Shown here: positions 1 through 11,798 of the stretch, piece by piece
Layout of the letters: each line of letters starts with the position of its first letter
How positions within the stretch are numbered: the first letter of the stretch is position 1
Assembly (NCBI RefSeq): GCF_018812025.1
Contig: NC_063057.1
Span: 16,237,963-16,301,962 of the forward strand
Length of the DNA: 64,000 nt
Direction: 5' to 3'
Origin: Megalobrama amblycephala
Lineage: Eukaryota > Chordata > Actinopteri > Cypriniformes > Xenocyprididae
Notes under the pieces: model-generated
Databases searched by the model: none
Seen by the model: the letters and a program-made list of their open reading frames with translations, nothing else
Told to the model about the DNA's origin: nothing
Position numbers and translations under genes: made by a program

Positions 1-567
1 TATTTGTCATTTCATTGGAATAGACAGACACTGTGGACTGGTATGTGTAGAAAGGGTCACAGCTCAAACCTATTATGTCCCTGGCAGGCGAATTATTCAA
101 CAAGGAAAAGCAGAACACGTGCCTGACAATGGAAACGGTATCAGACGAGAGCTCATGATAGACTGTCGCAGATCACTTCCAGAGCTAAAAACAGAACCGA
201 TGACGCATCTCTACACACCGAACATACCAAACGATAAAACCGGACTGACGGAATAAGCTCATCACAGTATAGCCTCTAAATACCAACCAAGGACAAGGTG
301 TTATTTCCCACTGTTCTCAAAAGATGTGGGAAGTGAAGTTTAAAATACATCCGCACACTGCAAATGACTAATGTCTTCTTCCAGATGTGGAATTTCTTCT
401 TTTTTTTTCCAAAGCAAATAAACCATACTTCACAATAAGATCCTACACATTAACATTAGTTAACAAGCACTAACTAGCATGAAATAACAATTTTGCAGCT
501 TTTGGTTATTGTTCATCTCTCGTTATACTAATAGAGTGCTGCAGTGTTGGCTTATTTTTGTAGGCGA

Positions 568-803
568 GCCTAGAGGTAAGCATCACGCTGGTTCCCTCAA
601 CAAACATCCTTGTTATACATAATACATGTAGTTACTGTAGTAATAACTAGAAATTATGCATAATTACATGCAACTAAACCTAAACCAAACCCTAATCCTA
701 AACCTATAGTAAGTACGTGTAGTTAATTGTTATTACTCAGTACTTAAATATATCATTACACTTTAACACAGACACCTTAAAATAAAGTGTAACCAAAACC
801 CAT
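568..803. repeat. dispersed MITE-like repeat, probably truncated on the left
   Basis: The stretch with the AAACCCTAATCCTAAACC core and the right end ACCTTAAAATAAAGTGTAACC (minus its last base) matches a widespread non-autonomous repeat I know from cyprinid genomes. Only the right end is well defined. The CCTAAACC run is part of this repeat and is not telomeric DNA. Confidence 0.5.
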
Positions 804-867
804 TAGAATTTTTTCCATTGGGTTTTTGATTATTGCAGAAAATGAGCTCTGTGTTTTGTTTAACAAG

Positions 868-1515
868 GCCTTTTCCACCTGGTGTTAAGATGCGTTTTTG
901 TCGATCGGATCACAAGTGGACGACGCTAAACACAGGTGTAAATGGGGTGTAAAACGTTTTGAGCTTGTCCACTTTCGACAACTTCCGGAGGTAGTCGAAA
1001 ACGCATTTCACAGGATTGCTTTCGTAGTGGAAATGCTCATGTGGTCGAATGTGGTTGAACAGCCACTAAAGACCACCTACTCTCTGCCTACTGACCTAAT
1101 GCATAAAAATTATGGGAAGCGCACTAGCCAGCTGGGATTTAAACTTTGTCTGCTGAAGACCCAAGTTTGGTTTGAAGACGAGAAAATGTACCAAGCACAA
1201 TGTTCTCCATTTCACAATGTTCACCATTTCACAGAGTTTCGGCGTGGTCTTGCGGCTATTATAGCAGAAATGAAAGCTGATGCTCTCCGTATGTTTTTCT
1301 GTCGTCTCTGGGCACGTTCATATGTAAATTGCATGAGCTTATTTTGTCCATTAGATCAAAATATCTGAAAAAACTCATACATTTACACACCCATAGACCC
1401 TCCCCTTGAAAAAAATCAGGACAGAAGTGGTTGAAAGTGGACAAAAGAGACGGGTATGTGTCTCCCTCATCTTAATACTCCCTCCCACATCTTAATACCA
1501 GGTGGAAACAGGGCC
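868..1515. mobile_element. non-autonomous DNA transposon with CCACCTGGT inverted ends
   Basis: The left end reads GGCCTTTTCCACCTGGTGTT and the reverse complement of the right end reads GGGCCCTGTTTCCACCTGGTATTAAGATG over its terminal bases (shared core TTCCACCTGGT, then TTAAGATG). The 650-bp interior holds a 156-codon open frame (898-1368) with no similarity to any protein I know; it is by-product sequence of the element. No clear target duplication was found. Confidence 0.75.
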
Positions 1516-3086
1516 CAAGATAATCTTCAGAAAAACTTGAATGAATTCTGATGCCTAAATTCAACTGCCAAATGTAAAAAGCTAAAGTTAGTCTATATAC
1601 AAACTACACAACGGTTGCAAGACTTCATCGTCGACACCACTAAGCCTCTGACAAATCTTTATTTAAAATCTACAAGTTGGAAAGTTAGAAAAGTTTTGTT
1701 AGCAACCACCTTTTCATATTGTATTCATATTTGTATTTCATGCCGTAGGTTACAATGTGAAAATATCTTGAGCTTGTGTTAACCACCTTATTTCAGGCAT
1801 TTAATAAAAATAAATAAAAAAATACTAATAAAAAAAAAAATAAAACAAAACACTGACTTCAGGACGATGGAACCGGAAAAACTCCGTTCTCAGTTTTAGG
1901 ACTAAATGCTTTCTATACGACGGCATGATCCAGGGGTCAAGGTTTTGCATGACACCTTTAGCCCCTCTGGAACATGTCGCTCAAAACAACCTTGCTGCAG
2001 AACCGTAGACCCATGAGCAAAGACGGCGGATTTTAAATTGCATACTTATGAAAGCATCCCCCGTCGAGGGACAGCCGTTATGGTGCTTAATCCAAGTGTT
2101 ACGCACCTCAAAGTTCTCAAAATATATTGATAATTTAATATACAGTTATTTTAGACCAATGAAATTTCAAAGTGGGTGGGGCTACAGAGTTCAACGCCGT
2201 GGAAAAACAAACTACTCAACGGAAAAAAATGTCTCGTCCTTGTCGCAGATTTACATGGAAGAATAGCTTTTAGCGCTTGTTACTTAATCACATTGTTCCT
2301 AGTTGGGACACTGCGTAAATCTCAAACTATATAATTAACTAACATGAAAATGAGTTAAACCAGAGGCGCATTAAGCTTGAAACCAGTAAACTGAACTGAA
2401 TAATGAACTCTTTGAGTCCATGGCGATCCTGATTTTGTATGAGTAGTTTCATACAAAATAATTAGCATTTAATTTTAAAGGTAGCTTAACTACATCTACC
2501 ATGATTTTTTTAAAACAAAAAACAAATAGTGATTAACGTGAAAGAGTGGTAAACCGCATCAGCAATAAACCTCCAGTTGTAATTGTTCCAGTTTAATTGC
2601 ACCCTGAGGGGTGCCAACGGTCAAAGTCTGCCCTTGCTGGAGAAAAACACATGGCACATGGCAATAACTGGGCTGGTAGTAGTTAACTTTAAAGGATAGA
2701 GAACGGCTGTGACCCAGGCTGGAGTCAGCTGGGGTGTGCCGTGCGCAGGTACGCACTAAGTCCTTCTGATGATTTTGACATGCACCGCATGAAGCAACAG
2801 CTCTTGTGCACGCTTCACCTCACATGTACGAGGGGGGAACAAGCCTCGGGGGAACTCTCAGTCTTTTTGCCAAAGCAGCTATGAAAATACTCCAGAAACT
2901 CACATGCTTTCTGTTGACCCTGGTGTCGGCGCTCAAGTGTTTTCTGCCCCGGACAGATTTGTGGTTATGAAAGTGTAACACATTGTCTGCACTAATCACA
3001 AGCAGGAAAAAGTTGAGGGTGTTTTGGTATTGACTCTTGGCACTTGTGTGAAAATTTTCCACTGTACGCTCTGCATGCACGCTTAC

Positions 3087-3244
3087 CTTGCACCCTTCGC
3101 AGGCATGCACTCCGTAGTGGAAACCCGAGGCCCGGTCGGCGCAGACGCGGCACTCGAGGGCAAGGGAACCAGAGGAGTTCTCGTCCTGACCGGTGCTGGC
3201 TACGAACGCTTCTGAGGACGGACTAGATGCTGGGGTTAAGACAT
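3087..3244 (-). CDS. ppara: ppara second coding exon (first zinc finger of the DNA-binding domain)
   Basis: This exon continues ppara from residue 68 to residue 120. It opens with [10 protein letters not shown], nearly identical to human TLSPASSPSS, followed by a variable serine-rich linker. It then encodes the first nuclear-receptor zinc finger, [19 protein letters not shown], and the P-box start CEGCK. All four zinc-binding cysteines are present. The acceptor is gtcttgtag before 3244 and the donor is GTAAGC after 3087. The 158-nt length brings the total coding length to 360 nt, so the exon ends exactly after the Lys codon, the same boundary as mammalian PPARA, where the next exon begins GFFRRT. 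That next exon and the ligand-binding domain are not between 3086 and 1, so the gene is cut by the window edge and not visibly broken. Confidence 0.95.
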
Positions 3245-3358
3245 CTACAAGACAAACATACATGTACGCAGTCAATATCAGATAGATTTATACTGACCCA
3301 GATACATTTAAGATGATGTCTTAATTTAAAGCAAATAAAAGTGTGGAGATATATACAG

Positions 3359-3386
<28 letters not shown>
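3359..3386. repeat. (TA)n microsatellite
   Basis: About 13 TA units abut the left end of the transposon at 3392. Confidence 0.9.
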
Positions 3387-3389
<3 letters not shown>

Positions 3390-3391
3390 TT

Positions 3392-4016
3392 GGGGTGTAA
3401 CTGTACATGTATTCGTCCCGAACCCTGCGATACGGACGTCACGGTTCGGTTCGTGCAGTTAGACAACGAATACAGTCACAGGCGATCCACACTCCAATCC
3501 AGAAGGGGATGCGCGTGGTAATGCAACACTGTTTGCTAACTGCTACAACAGGAAAAAGAGCAGAGTAAGAACAGCGCATGTGCGAATGACCGCTTGAAAA
3601 TGCCGCTAAGTGGAAAAACTGTAATTTGCACTACTGTCTGTTCAAAATAAAAGAAAGCATTGTGGATGTGTTGCTTTTTCCGCTAACACTTTATTTTAGG
3701 GTCCAATTCTCACTATTAACTAGTTGCTTATTAGCATGCATATTACTAGGATACTAGCTGTTTATTCGTACTTATAAAGCAGATATTAATGACTTATGCA
3801 TGACCATATTCTACATCCCTTAATACTACCCAATACCTAAACTTAACAACATTAATAAGCAGTAATTGGGTTTTTTTTGAGACAGAAGTTAATAGTGAGA
3901 ATTGGACCCTAAACTGAAGTGCGACCACTTTTCCCATTTTATCAAAATCGTACCAAACCATGACCACAAAACCAAAGTACATACCGAACCATGACTTCTA
4001 TGTACCGTTACACCCC
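3392..4016. mobile_element. hAT-like non-autonomous element, interrupted by a MITE
   Basis: Inverted ends GGGGTGTAAC-x-GTACAT bound a 625-bp element in the ppara intron, between the two coding exons. The interior contains the typical CCGAACC / GGTTCGG palindromic parts. A second, complete MITE (3695-3913) is inserted inside it. Both flanks are TA-rich, so the target duplication cannot be read. Confidence 0.75.
3695..3913. mobile_element. 219-bp MITE with perfect 27-bp terminal inverted repeats
   Basis: The left repeat (3695-3721, starting TTTAGGGTCCAATTCTCACT) is an exact reverse complement of the right repeat (3887-3913). Perfect ends suggest a fairly recent insertion into the older element around it (3392-4016). 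The interior has no coding capacity. Confidence 0.88.
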
Positions 4017-4100
4017 AAATATATTTATTCTTTTCCTTTTTTTGATTCATTAATAAATTTATAGTCACAATTTGTACTTGTCTACAAATGTACCATTTTT

Positions 4101-4152
4101 AATAATATAATATAATATAATATAATATAATATAATATAATATAATATAATA
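4101..4152. repeat. (ATAAT)n pentanucleotide microsatellite
   Basis: About ten near-perfect copies of ATAAT in the ppara intron, 200 bp from the coding-exon donor. Confidence 0.92.
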
Positions 4153-4361
4153 AAAGGATAAGCTTTTTGATCAAACTTATTTTAAGATAAAATTGTCAAG
4201 TGTCTCCAAACTTGTGACTGGTTGTTTAAACAGTATACCATAAAATGAATGCAAAGGCTTAATTCTTTAACTTGACAGATTTGGGTTAATATAATATTTT
4301 TTATAGCGCCTAGAGTTAGAAATGCATGTGTCCATATGAGTTAGAAATGCATGTGCTCTAC

Positions 4362-4563
4362 CTAAGAGAGTGGAGCCATCTACTACTGTGTTGCAGCTCT
4401 GGTAGTCCAGTACGTGAAGGGAGTTAAAATTATCATCGCTGAGAGACTGAGAGATATCTTCAAGAACCTCCATGTCACCAATGAGTTCTCCACACAGAGG
4501 GCTGTCCAAAATTGGATAGCCCAGCGGGGACAAGGGACTGTACAGGCTCGGCATGTCTACCAT
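4362..4563 (-). CDS. ppara: ppara first coding exon (N-terminal A/B domain), partial gene
   Basis: This exon encodes the first 67 residues of peroxisome proliferator-activated receptor alpha, a nuclear fatty-acid receptor that binds DNA with RXR and activates lipid-oxidation genes. From the ATG at 4563 the protein starts MVDMPSLYSPLSPLG, matching the family start (human MVDTESPLCPLSPLE), and later reads LEDISQSL, like human IQEISQSI. The full exon runs 4601 to 4362: the acceptor is ctttgtag before 4601 and the donor is GTAGAG after 4362. It ends one base into a codon, which the next exon completes as Asp ([15 protein letters not shown]). The start is chosen by homology and by its strong context (GCCATGG). 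Two weaker ATGs lie upstream in the same exon. One at 4593 is in frame and would add ten residues. One at 4597 is out of frame and overlaps the main start. I cannot say which fish ppara duplicate this is. Confidence 0.93.
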
Positions 4564-4601
4564 GGCGCTGGACCACGGCAAGCTTTGAATCATTCATCAG
4601 T
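4564..4601 (-). promoter_or_regulatory. ppara: ppara 5'UTR part of the first coding exon, with upstream ATGs
   Basis: These 38 transcribed bases precede the ppara start. They contain ATG at 4597-4595 in weak context; its frame stays open past the main start and stops at 4477-4475, so it is an overlapping upstream ORF. A second ATG at 4593-4591, also weak, is in frame with PPARA. The arrangement suggests some scanning ribosomes are diverted. This is an inference from the sequence only. Confidence 0.6.
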
Positions 4602-6540
4602 CTACAAAGAAAAAAAACAACGGCAAGAAAAGTGAAGATTGAGTGAAGAAAATATTGTTTCATATCTTTTAACTGCAAGACACAATACCCAGATTACACT
4701 GGGATTAATGGCCACATTCAGATAAAAACAACAGCCAATGATTTCAGCCGCTATTGAATTTAATGCAGATGAAAACGAGGCTGTCATGTTAATGTCCTAG
4801 ATCATGTAATTTCCATTTGTTTTATGGAGTTTTTTGTCTACTGAATGAAATTGTTTAATGTTTCGAACAATTGGTATGTTGTTAAACAACATTGCAATCC
4901 ATTGAACATCACATTCTATCCCTCACAGTCTCATTTTCATTAATGTCAGAAATCAAATATGGTGCTACCCTGAATGTATTGTCATAAAAAATTCATTTGT
5001 ATACATAAAACACAAAAAAATATATATTTACAGTAACTCCCTGACATCAATGCAGAATTAAAAGTTGACTTATTAATAAGAAGAAACAAAAGCAGTTATT
5101 TATTATTATTATTATTATTATTTTAAACCACTGTTAGGTTGTGATCATAATGCAGACTCAATATCTACTTGGTATGCAAGCTGCAACCTGGGCTCTGTGA
5201 AACACTGACTAGAAAGAAGTTTCATTCAGAGCAACACTAAACAAGTGGCAGAAGTAACGTGTTTAAGGGGGGTTGCCACGGAAACCCCAGGCTCAGTTAT
5301 TGCAGCGTTTTATTCAGACACGAGGGGAGCGTTTCAAAGGCTTTGGCCTGTTTCATCACAGGAATGTGATCTCATTCGTCCTGCTATGTGAACTTATCAA
5401 AGAGACCGACCAAAGACCAAGTGCTCCGTCGATTGAGGTGATCTCGAGATTGGGTCTAGGTCAAAAGCAGACCTTCTACACAAAAAAAAGTGTCAGTTTG
5501 AGATGAAAATGGTTTAGATTTTCCAAAGAAATTGTGAGAGTTCTGGGGCGTTGTTATGTGGTTGCTTCAAGAGGTTGCAGGGTAGTTATTTTGATGCACT
5601 TCATTTGCTTGATAATATCACAAACACTGTGGCCAGACGTTCCAAGTGCATTGCCGTGCTGGAGATAACAATCCTATTCAAAAGAATTAACTACTCAAAT
5701 GGATTCAGACGCTCTCGAGGGAATTCTTATGGCCGCTCGAGGGGTCTTGCGGACAACGGTTCAAATGGCATTCCACTCAACATTTTAATTTCTTACAGCA
5801 GTGACATTGAGAAGGCTAACCAATGCCAGATTAGGCATTCGTGCACTTTTGCAATGGACCGCTTTCTTTTTTGTAAAAAGTAACAATACGCTTTACCTTC
5901 AAGCGACCATCACAGCCAGTCTAAAATAAACTGCCGGTGCTAAAGAGTTGACAAAATTCTGTGCTGAGATCGACTACTGATGGTAGACAAGCTGTTTCTA
6001 CCGCTGTCATAAATCAGGGCTTGGCAGACAAGCCAGGTTTCCAGCTCTGTCTGCGAGGGGAAGCCGTCCATCTTTCTAAAGTTATACCTGATCTATCTGC
6101 TCTGTAGATTTGCCCGAAGCAGAACAGCAAAAATCTTACCCAGCTGTTTGTCTCTAGCTGTTGAGGCTATCTGAAACCTGAGCTGAGCATGATTCTTCAG
6201 TCAACGCACACAGCGCTCTCTCAGCCGCTGTACGACAATCATAACTGACTCACACAAAACGCAAAGACAAGTGCAGCAACAAGCATTCTTATTGGAGGTA
6301 CATATGGACTGCTATAATGACTGCATATTAGTTAATACGCTGCAAAAATAAATAAATAAATAAAATAATAATAATAATAATATATATATAAGATACTCTT
6401 AAAAATATATATCTTATGTAATTTTGCTGGCCAAGTAAATGTATATTAATTTAAGTATGTTTAAATATTTTTCTTTAAATATCTTGAATTAAGATTAATA
6501 CCACATTGGCAATGTTTTTGTTTTAAGCAGAAACCTCATA
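4602..6540 (-). other. ppara: ppara 5' intron, proximal part
   Basis: Non-coding intron upstream of the first ppara coding exon. A (TTA)n microsatellite lies at 5096-5123 and an (AATA)n/(ATA)n run at 6346-6391. The open frames here (for example 5273-5506 and 5551-5883) have no recognisable domains or conserved splice context. No gene is seen. Confidence 0.6.
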
Positions 6541-6607
6541 CAGGGTTTCTGCAGGTTTGATGAAGGTAAATTTATTACCTTTTTATGACCAAGGAAAAAA
6601 AATTTAA

Positions 6608-7818
6608 AGGGGTGGTTCATTGCGATTTCACTTTTTTAACTTTAGTTAGTGTGTAATGTTGCTGCTTGAGCATAAACAATATCTGCAAAGTTACAGCGCT
6701 GAAAGTTCAATGCAAACGTAAAAGGTAGTTTAGTGCCTACAAAAACGACTGGTTTGGACTACAACGAGCTTCTTCCCGGGTTGGTGACATCATAAACCCT
6801 GCAAAACACCCCCCGTGAACACGCAACAAAGTGGGCGAGGCCATCTGGCACAGCATAATGGAAGCGGAAGAGTTGTGTACACCGGACGCGAGCGCGACGC
6901 GTCAAAAGATAATAGAACCCATTATAATCTGTGATATTTTCACACTGGATGTGGTGCTGAAGACAGCTTCCATAATCTACACGAGTTCAATGCTGGATTT
7001 GCACAAAGGCTTTTACTGAAAGATAGAGCAGTTCCCACTTTAAAAGCAGAAGCTGCTGTTTATTGGCTTCAAACTGTAAGTACGTTTTATTGTTTGTACA
7101 TGTCTTTTAAACGTATAACATTAGTTCTGTTGCTATTTTTTGGTTGCATCAAGGACGTAAACAAAGACCAACACGGTTTTGCTTCTCTAGCCAGTTTGCT
7201 AAATTCTACAAACGCCAACAAACTTCTATTTTCACAGTCAAACAGTTGTTCATGCTATAAATTAAACTCTACCTTTACAAAAATGCTACTACTCAGTCAT
7301 GTATTTGGCTACAGTAAAGCTTTAATCAGGATAAAACTGTATATTGAAAGCTAACAAACAGCAGTGACAGCATATCTACACACTTTGACCCAAATACAAA
7401 ATGAAATACCATTCATAAACGTCCTTTGACTGACCCTCTTCATCTCGGTCTGATTCGGCTCAATTTGATACAGCAATATAGTCGCCATTATTTACATTTC
7501 CACTGAAGCACGTAACTACGAATGGTAAGGGGTGTGGCGTTTCCGGACGCTTCAGCGAATCACAATACACTGGGCCAGCTACCAACCTGCCAACCAATCT
7601 GAGCACATTGCTTATTTTGTAGGGAGTGGCTTCATAGAAGCAGGAAGTCAAACGAGCTGTTCAAATGACAGTGGAAACAGAGGTGTAGAAAATATAGAAA
7701 GGTAGAAAGGTAAAATATATGAAAAATACAGCGTTTTCAAAAAACGAAGCATTAAGACATGTTAAACTGTGCCCCAAAAACACAATCAAGCCTAGAAAAA
7801 AAACACTGAACCACCCCT
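6608..7818. mobile_element. 1.2-kb TTAA-flanked non-autonomous transposon
   Basis: The ends form a 17-bp exact inverted repeat including the target (TTTAAAGGGGTGGTTCA at 6603-6619; its complement at 7807-7823). Both sides carry TTAA (6604-6607 and 7819-7822), the target site of the piggyBac/Kolobok type. It has no long coding frame. The right TTAA is shared with the next element. Confidence 0.8.
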
Positions 7819-7822
7819 TTAA

Positions 7823-10800
7823 AGCTGCAGTCCATAAGTTTTGCCTCTTTGTCGCCATCTCTGTTTGAAACCTGCAATTGCAATTATTTGCAGAATTATC
7901 ATCTTTACGTGGGCTGGGCGTCGGCACGGCTCCTGGAGCATAAAAGGAGGAGCGACGACAGTAAAGGACGAGAGAGGACCAGGCCTGGATATTATTTTAT
8001 GTTTTATTATGTTTGTGTGGCCGGCAGACGTCCGCGAGGGTCTGCCGGCATTACTTTCGTTTTCTTCTTTGTTTATTTTGGTATTAAAGTTTTGTTGAAT
8101 GTTCGCCGGTTCCCGCCTCCTTCTTCCCGTATTATATACGAACTGTGTTACAGACTGTTAAAGCTTTTTTTAATTTGACAATTAAAAATTTCACAACACC
8201 AGCTCAAAAACATTTTTTTTTAAAATCCATGATTAATATTGCATTGCATAATGTGTTCTAATACAAATTGACAACCACAAGTGAATCACATTCATATATG
8301 TAATATGGACTAAAACTTTTTTGTTTGCAATTTCAAGTAAGCTTATTTACATACAACTAACCTGACAGTCGAGTCTTTTATACAGGTTTTGTAATGAAAA
8401 CTATTCTAAAATTAAGAAACCCTTAGAAAACAGTAAACATTGAGTTTACATGTGATTCATTTAAAATACTTAATTTATTATTCCAAAATCCAAATATGAT
8501 ACTAAACTTTCCCACAGAAAAAAAGGGTTTCTATTTGTAACGTGCTGTCCTTGAATTATAAACAAGACAAACATTCGCTGAGTAAAGATTAGCCAATACA
8601 AACATATTTATAGAAAACAGTTGACAATGAATAAAAAGGACCAATAAGAGCAAAACGAATCGAGTATTCAAGAATATCAAGAAGTTAGTCATATAATGAG
8701 GGTTTGTGTTAACTAAAGCGTCCGTCATTTACTGAATCTTAAAAACACGGGTGGATAATTAGAAATGTTTTCTGACAAAAAAATAACACAAGCAAGAACA
8801 AATTTTAAACCAAGCACGGCAGTTTTCATTTTACAAATGATTTTCCCTCTGTGTGCGCGCGCGTTTGTGTTTATGAGACAGAGCTCGCGCAGCACTGAGA
8901 CAACAGCACTTTTAAATGTATAAGTAACTAACGTGCTAGTTTTCATACAAAATAAGTAGGCTATGAAACATAATTAGGTACTTTAGTTAGTATTAACACA
9001 ATAACGCAACACATGTATGCTATACGTTTCTCAACACTGATAATAAATAAATAAACGCCTGTTTCTCCAGACTCGCGCTTGTCAGTCAGTCACACATCAC
9101 AACATTTTCATAATCACTAAGCCATATAGCGATTTCCATTTTATTTAGATTTGTTGTTCAACATTACTTGAGCATTTTATACCCGTTTACCTTAAGGAGT
9201 CAGAAGTACTGTGTACTGTCCTCGCTTGAGATTTCAGTCACTAACGGCGGGAGTGGAGGGAGATCGAGCGGGATTTTGTGTTGCTGTCTCTTTTTATTGA
9301 TAGGCCGTACGCATTTGTCAATCATCCCCTCTTGCTATTTGGGAAATGAGCCCAGCGCTCAGATTGGTCGAACTCTTTCTTTTGCTGGATTTGAGTACTA
9401 CGCGTGCACAGAGGAGTCACAATCGTACCAGCGTACTTTGAGGTCTAAATGCGTACCCGCTACGCAAAATGCGTACAGTGTTGGCAGGTCTGTTTGCTGT
9501 CAGTCACCGAACCGTTGTGGATACTGTACTTCGGAATCACAGATTCTGCATCTTGGAAGCATGACCAAAATAAGAATTTTCACCGGAAAATGTCATCTGA
9601 ACAAGTAAGTAATGTCTGCCACATTTTTTCTGACCAACAGAGGGGGAAAAGCATTACAATAAATCGAGCTGCCAATGGAGATTAAATCTAACGATCGCTT
9701 AGCTCGGACAAAGAGTACAGAACCCAAGAGGCGACACTTTGATACTTTTTTGCTAACAGCCACTAGGTGGCGCTCCAGTAGCGCGGCCGCCATTATGAGG
9801 TGAAAATACTAGCTGGACCATTGAATCCTTCACATCTTACGCAGCCAAAATCTGCGACTTTCACTGCCAAATCAGAAGCGCAATAGAACAGTTTTTTAAA
9901 TTAAGTCACCAGTAAATTGTATGTCTCCTACAGTAAATGTTATATTGTCTTATATATGTTTTATTTTACCAGTTGTGGAATCCAACCATTCAACCATCTG
10001 AGGTAACGTAGTTAGCCTACTTTATTGAATATTTCCATTTTATGCAACTTTACACATTTATTAATAGTAAATTATTAAATAATAAATTTAAGATCATCAT
10101 GTTTGCAATGAACATTTCAGACCTAGTGGAGAAATAGTAATAATATCTAGGTCTGAATTGAAATAGGCTATATTGTATGTTTTAATGGATCACGCTACAA
10201 ACATAATGATCTTATAATACATGATGCATTGCTGTGTCCGGTATCGCATAATTCCCACTTTTGGACACTTTTGCTTTAACGGACATTAGACAACACTGCA
10301 AAATCAAGCTGTTATATTCATATATTTATTGTCCAACATTCCCAATTTTTCTGATGCATGTCCTTAATTTAATTTCATATGTTGGTATTAAAGGTGCTAC
10401 AGAGGATCTTTTCGTCGACTGAGAATCCAAAGACTGTTAGTGAGTTCTTGAAATGAGCGCATACGTAAGAACAACCCCCCTCCTTCACAGCTCATTTCGA
10501 GGGAACGGCTCCCAAAACTCGTGCACGAGGTTTGGAACACGAGTGTTTACCACCGGCATTCGCTGTGTCGTGTTAGTGGATTCATTATGTCGGACTCACC
10601 GCAGATAACTCATAATCTGCAGTTGTTACTCCTGTCTCCTGACAAAAACATTGCATGCGGCGCCTGTGGAGTGTGGAAAGTTACTGGAGAGCGCAGCCGC
10701 GCTCGTCTCTCACAAGGAACGTCATGGCAGTGATTGACAAGCCAGAGGGCCAATCGTTTACGCGATGAACGCGTAAACGATTGGCTGATGTTTTTAAGGC

Positions 10801-11798
10801 CCTACCTCGTGCACAGATGATGTATAATAATATTATTCCTTTCAGTGCACCTAATAAATAGTCTTTTATCAGTTAGTAAAGACAGTTTCAAGTAATATTG
10901 CAAAAATGTATAAAACAAATCATCCTCTGTAACACCTTTAATTCAGTGTTTATAAGAATTTTAACCCAAACCGACTGGGTTTCTAGAGAGCAAAGGTTTT
11001 GTGAAAAAAGTGGAAGATTTAAACACAACGTCTGTAAAATAAACTGTAAAAAGGATTTGATGATCACTAGTGATTGTATTTTATTCTGTGTTGTTATCAT
11101 TCAGGTTGGATTTCAGCTTTAAAGTGCGTTTTTTTTTTTTTAACAAAGCAGCTAATATTGCCATAGAAACTACTGGACTGACGACTCGCTTTCACCCCAA
11201 AATGGCGGAAACGCAGGGCCGCTGCTGGGCGCCGGTGTTGCAATGGAACGTTCTATTGACTGTCGATTCTTGTTAGTGTATATTCTTTGGCTCGGATATA
11301 CTTTGTTCTCAAATTGTTAATGTTAACAACATCAGCATTGCGTGACTACGTGTATTTAGTGTGTATTAGCGTTACCTGTAGATTTCAATTTCTGTAGCCA
11401 CTCCGCAGTCCGAAGTCTTTTGCTTTTGACTATGGGTGAATCTCCAGTTGTCACTTACGATTGTCATTTGGACCTCTCTGGATTACAATCCACCATCAAA
11501 ATGATAAGTTTAATTATTACAGCTGCTGTGAGAAAAGGCTATAAATGATCTGCCATCCTCACATGTGATTTAGCCTATTAGCTGGGACACCTTTATGTAA
11601 ACAGATGCACAGACAAATAGCTGAATGCTTGAATTTCCCACAGAAACCCACCAGTACCACCCGAATTACAAAATAATATTACAAGCTTACCGTTGTGAAT
11701 CGGGCTAAGGTAAGGAGATAGTTTCGAACACTGGCTATGCACTTGCTCAAAAATTGATTTTGAATATTTTTTAACCATAAAAGTTACAGACTGCAGCT
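7823..11798. mobile_element. 4-kb TTAA-flanked transposon, non-autonomous, with a nested insertion
   Basis: The left end AGCTGCAGTCCATAAGTTTT (7823) mirrors the right end, whose reverse complement is AGCTGCAGTCTGTAACTTTT (to 11798). TTAA flanks both ends (7819-7822 and 11799-11802). The interior includes LTR-like filler around 7880-8140 (GGACCAGGCCTGG followed by an ATTAAAG signal) and GC-richer stretches near 9720-9800 and 11200-11240. No transposase was found. It contains the 546-bp element at 10392-10937. Confidence 0.7.
10392..10937. mobile_element. 546-bp TTAA-flanked MITE nested in the 4-kb element
   Basis: Ends AGGTGCTACAGAGGAT and (inverted) AGGTGTTACAGAGGAT match at 15 of 16 positions, with TTAA at 10388-10391 and 10938-10941. 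It is the innermost insertion of a three-layer nest. A perfect inverted repeat around 10752-10783 (CCAATCGTTTACGCG and its complement) can fold into a hairpin. Confidence 0.83.

Larger units (their letters stand above)
1..3086 (-). other. ppara: ppara intron after the first zinc-finger exon (left edge)
   Basis: This is the 5' part of the intron between the two zinc-finger exons. Apart from the repeats listed at 568-803 and 868-1515 it looks unique and non-coding. The exon for the second zinc finger (GFFRRT onward) was looked for on the minus strand and not found, so the intron is longer than 3 kb. Confidence 0.7.

Noticed and set aside
667..705. CCCTAA-like telomeric repeat
   Set aside because: The run is degenerate and is the normal interior of a dispersed cyprinid repeat.
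898..1368. 156-codon open frame as a gene
   Set aside because: It lies wholly inside a non-autonomous transposon (868-1515) with clear inverted ends and has no recognisable protein similarity.
1..3086. Second zinc-finger exon of ppara
   Set aside because: No minus-strand frame with the expected GFFRRT start and cysteine spacing was found, so the exon must lie beyond the window.
7880..8140. Solo LTR inside the 4-kb element
   Set aside because: The GGACCAGGCCTGG and ATTAAAG stretch looks LTR-like, but no TG...CA ends or target duplication could be defined.
10752..10783. Perfect inverted repeat as a functional hairpin RNA or terminator
   Set aside because: It lies in the middle of a TTAA-flanked MITE and has no transcript context.
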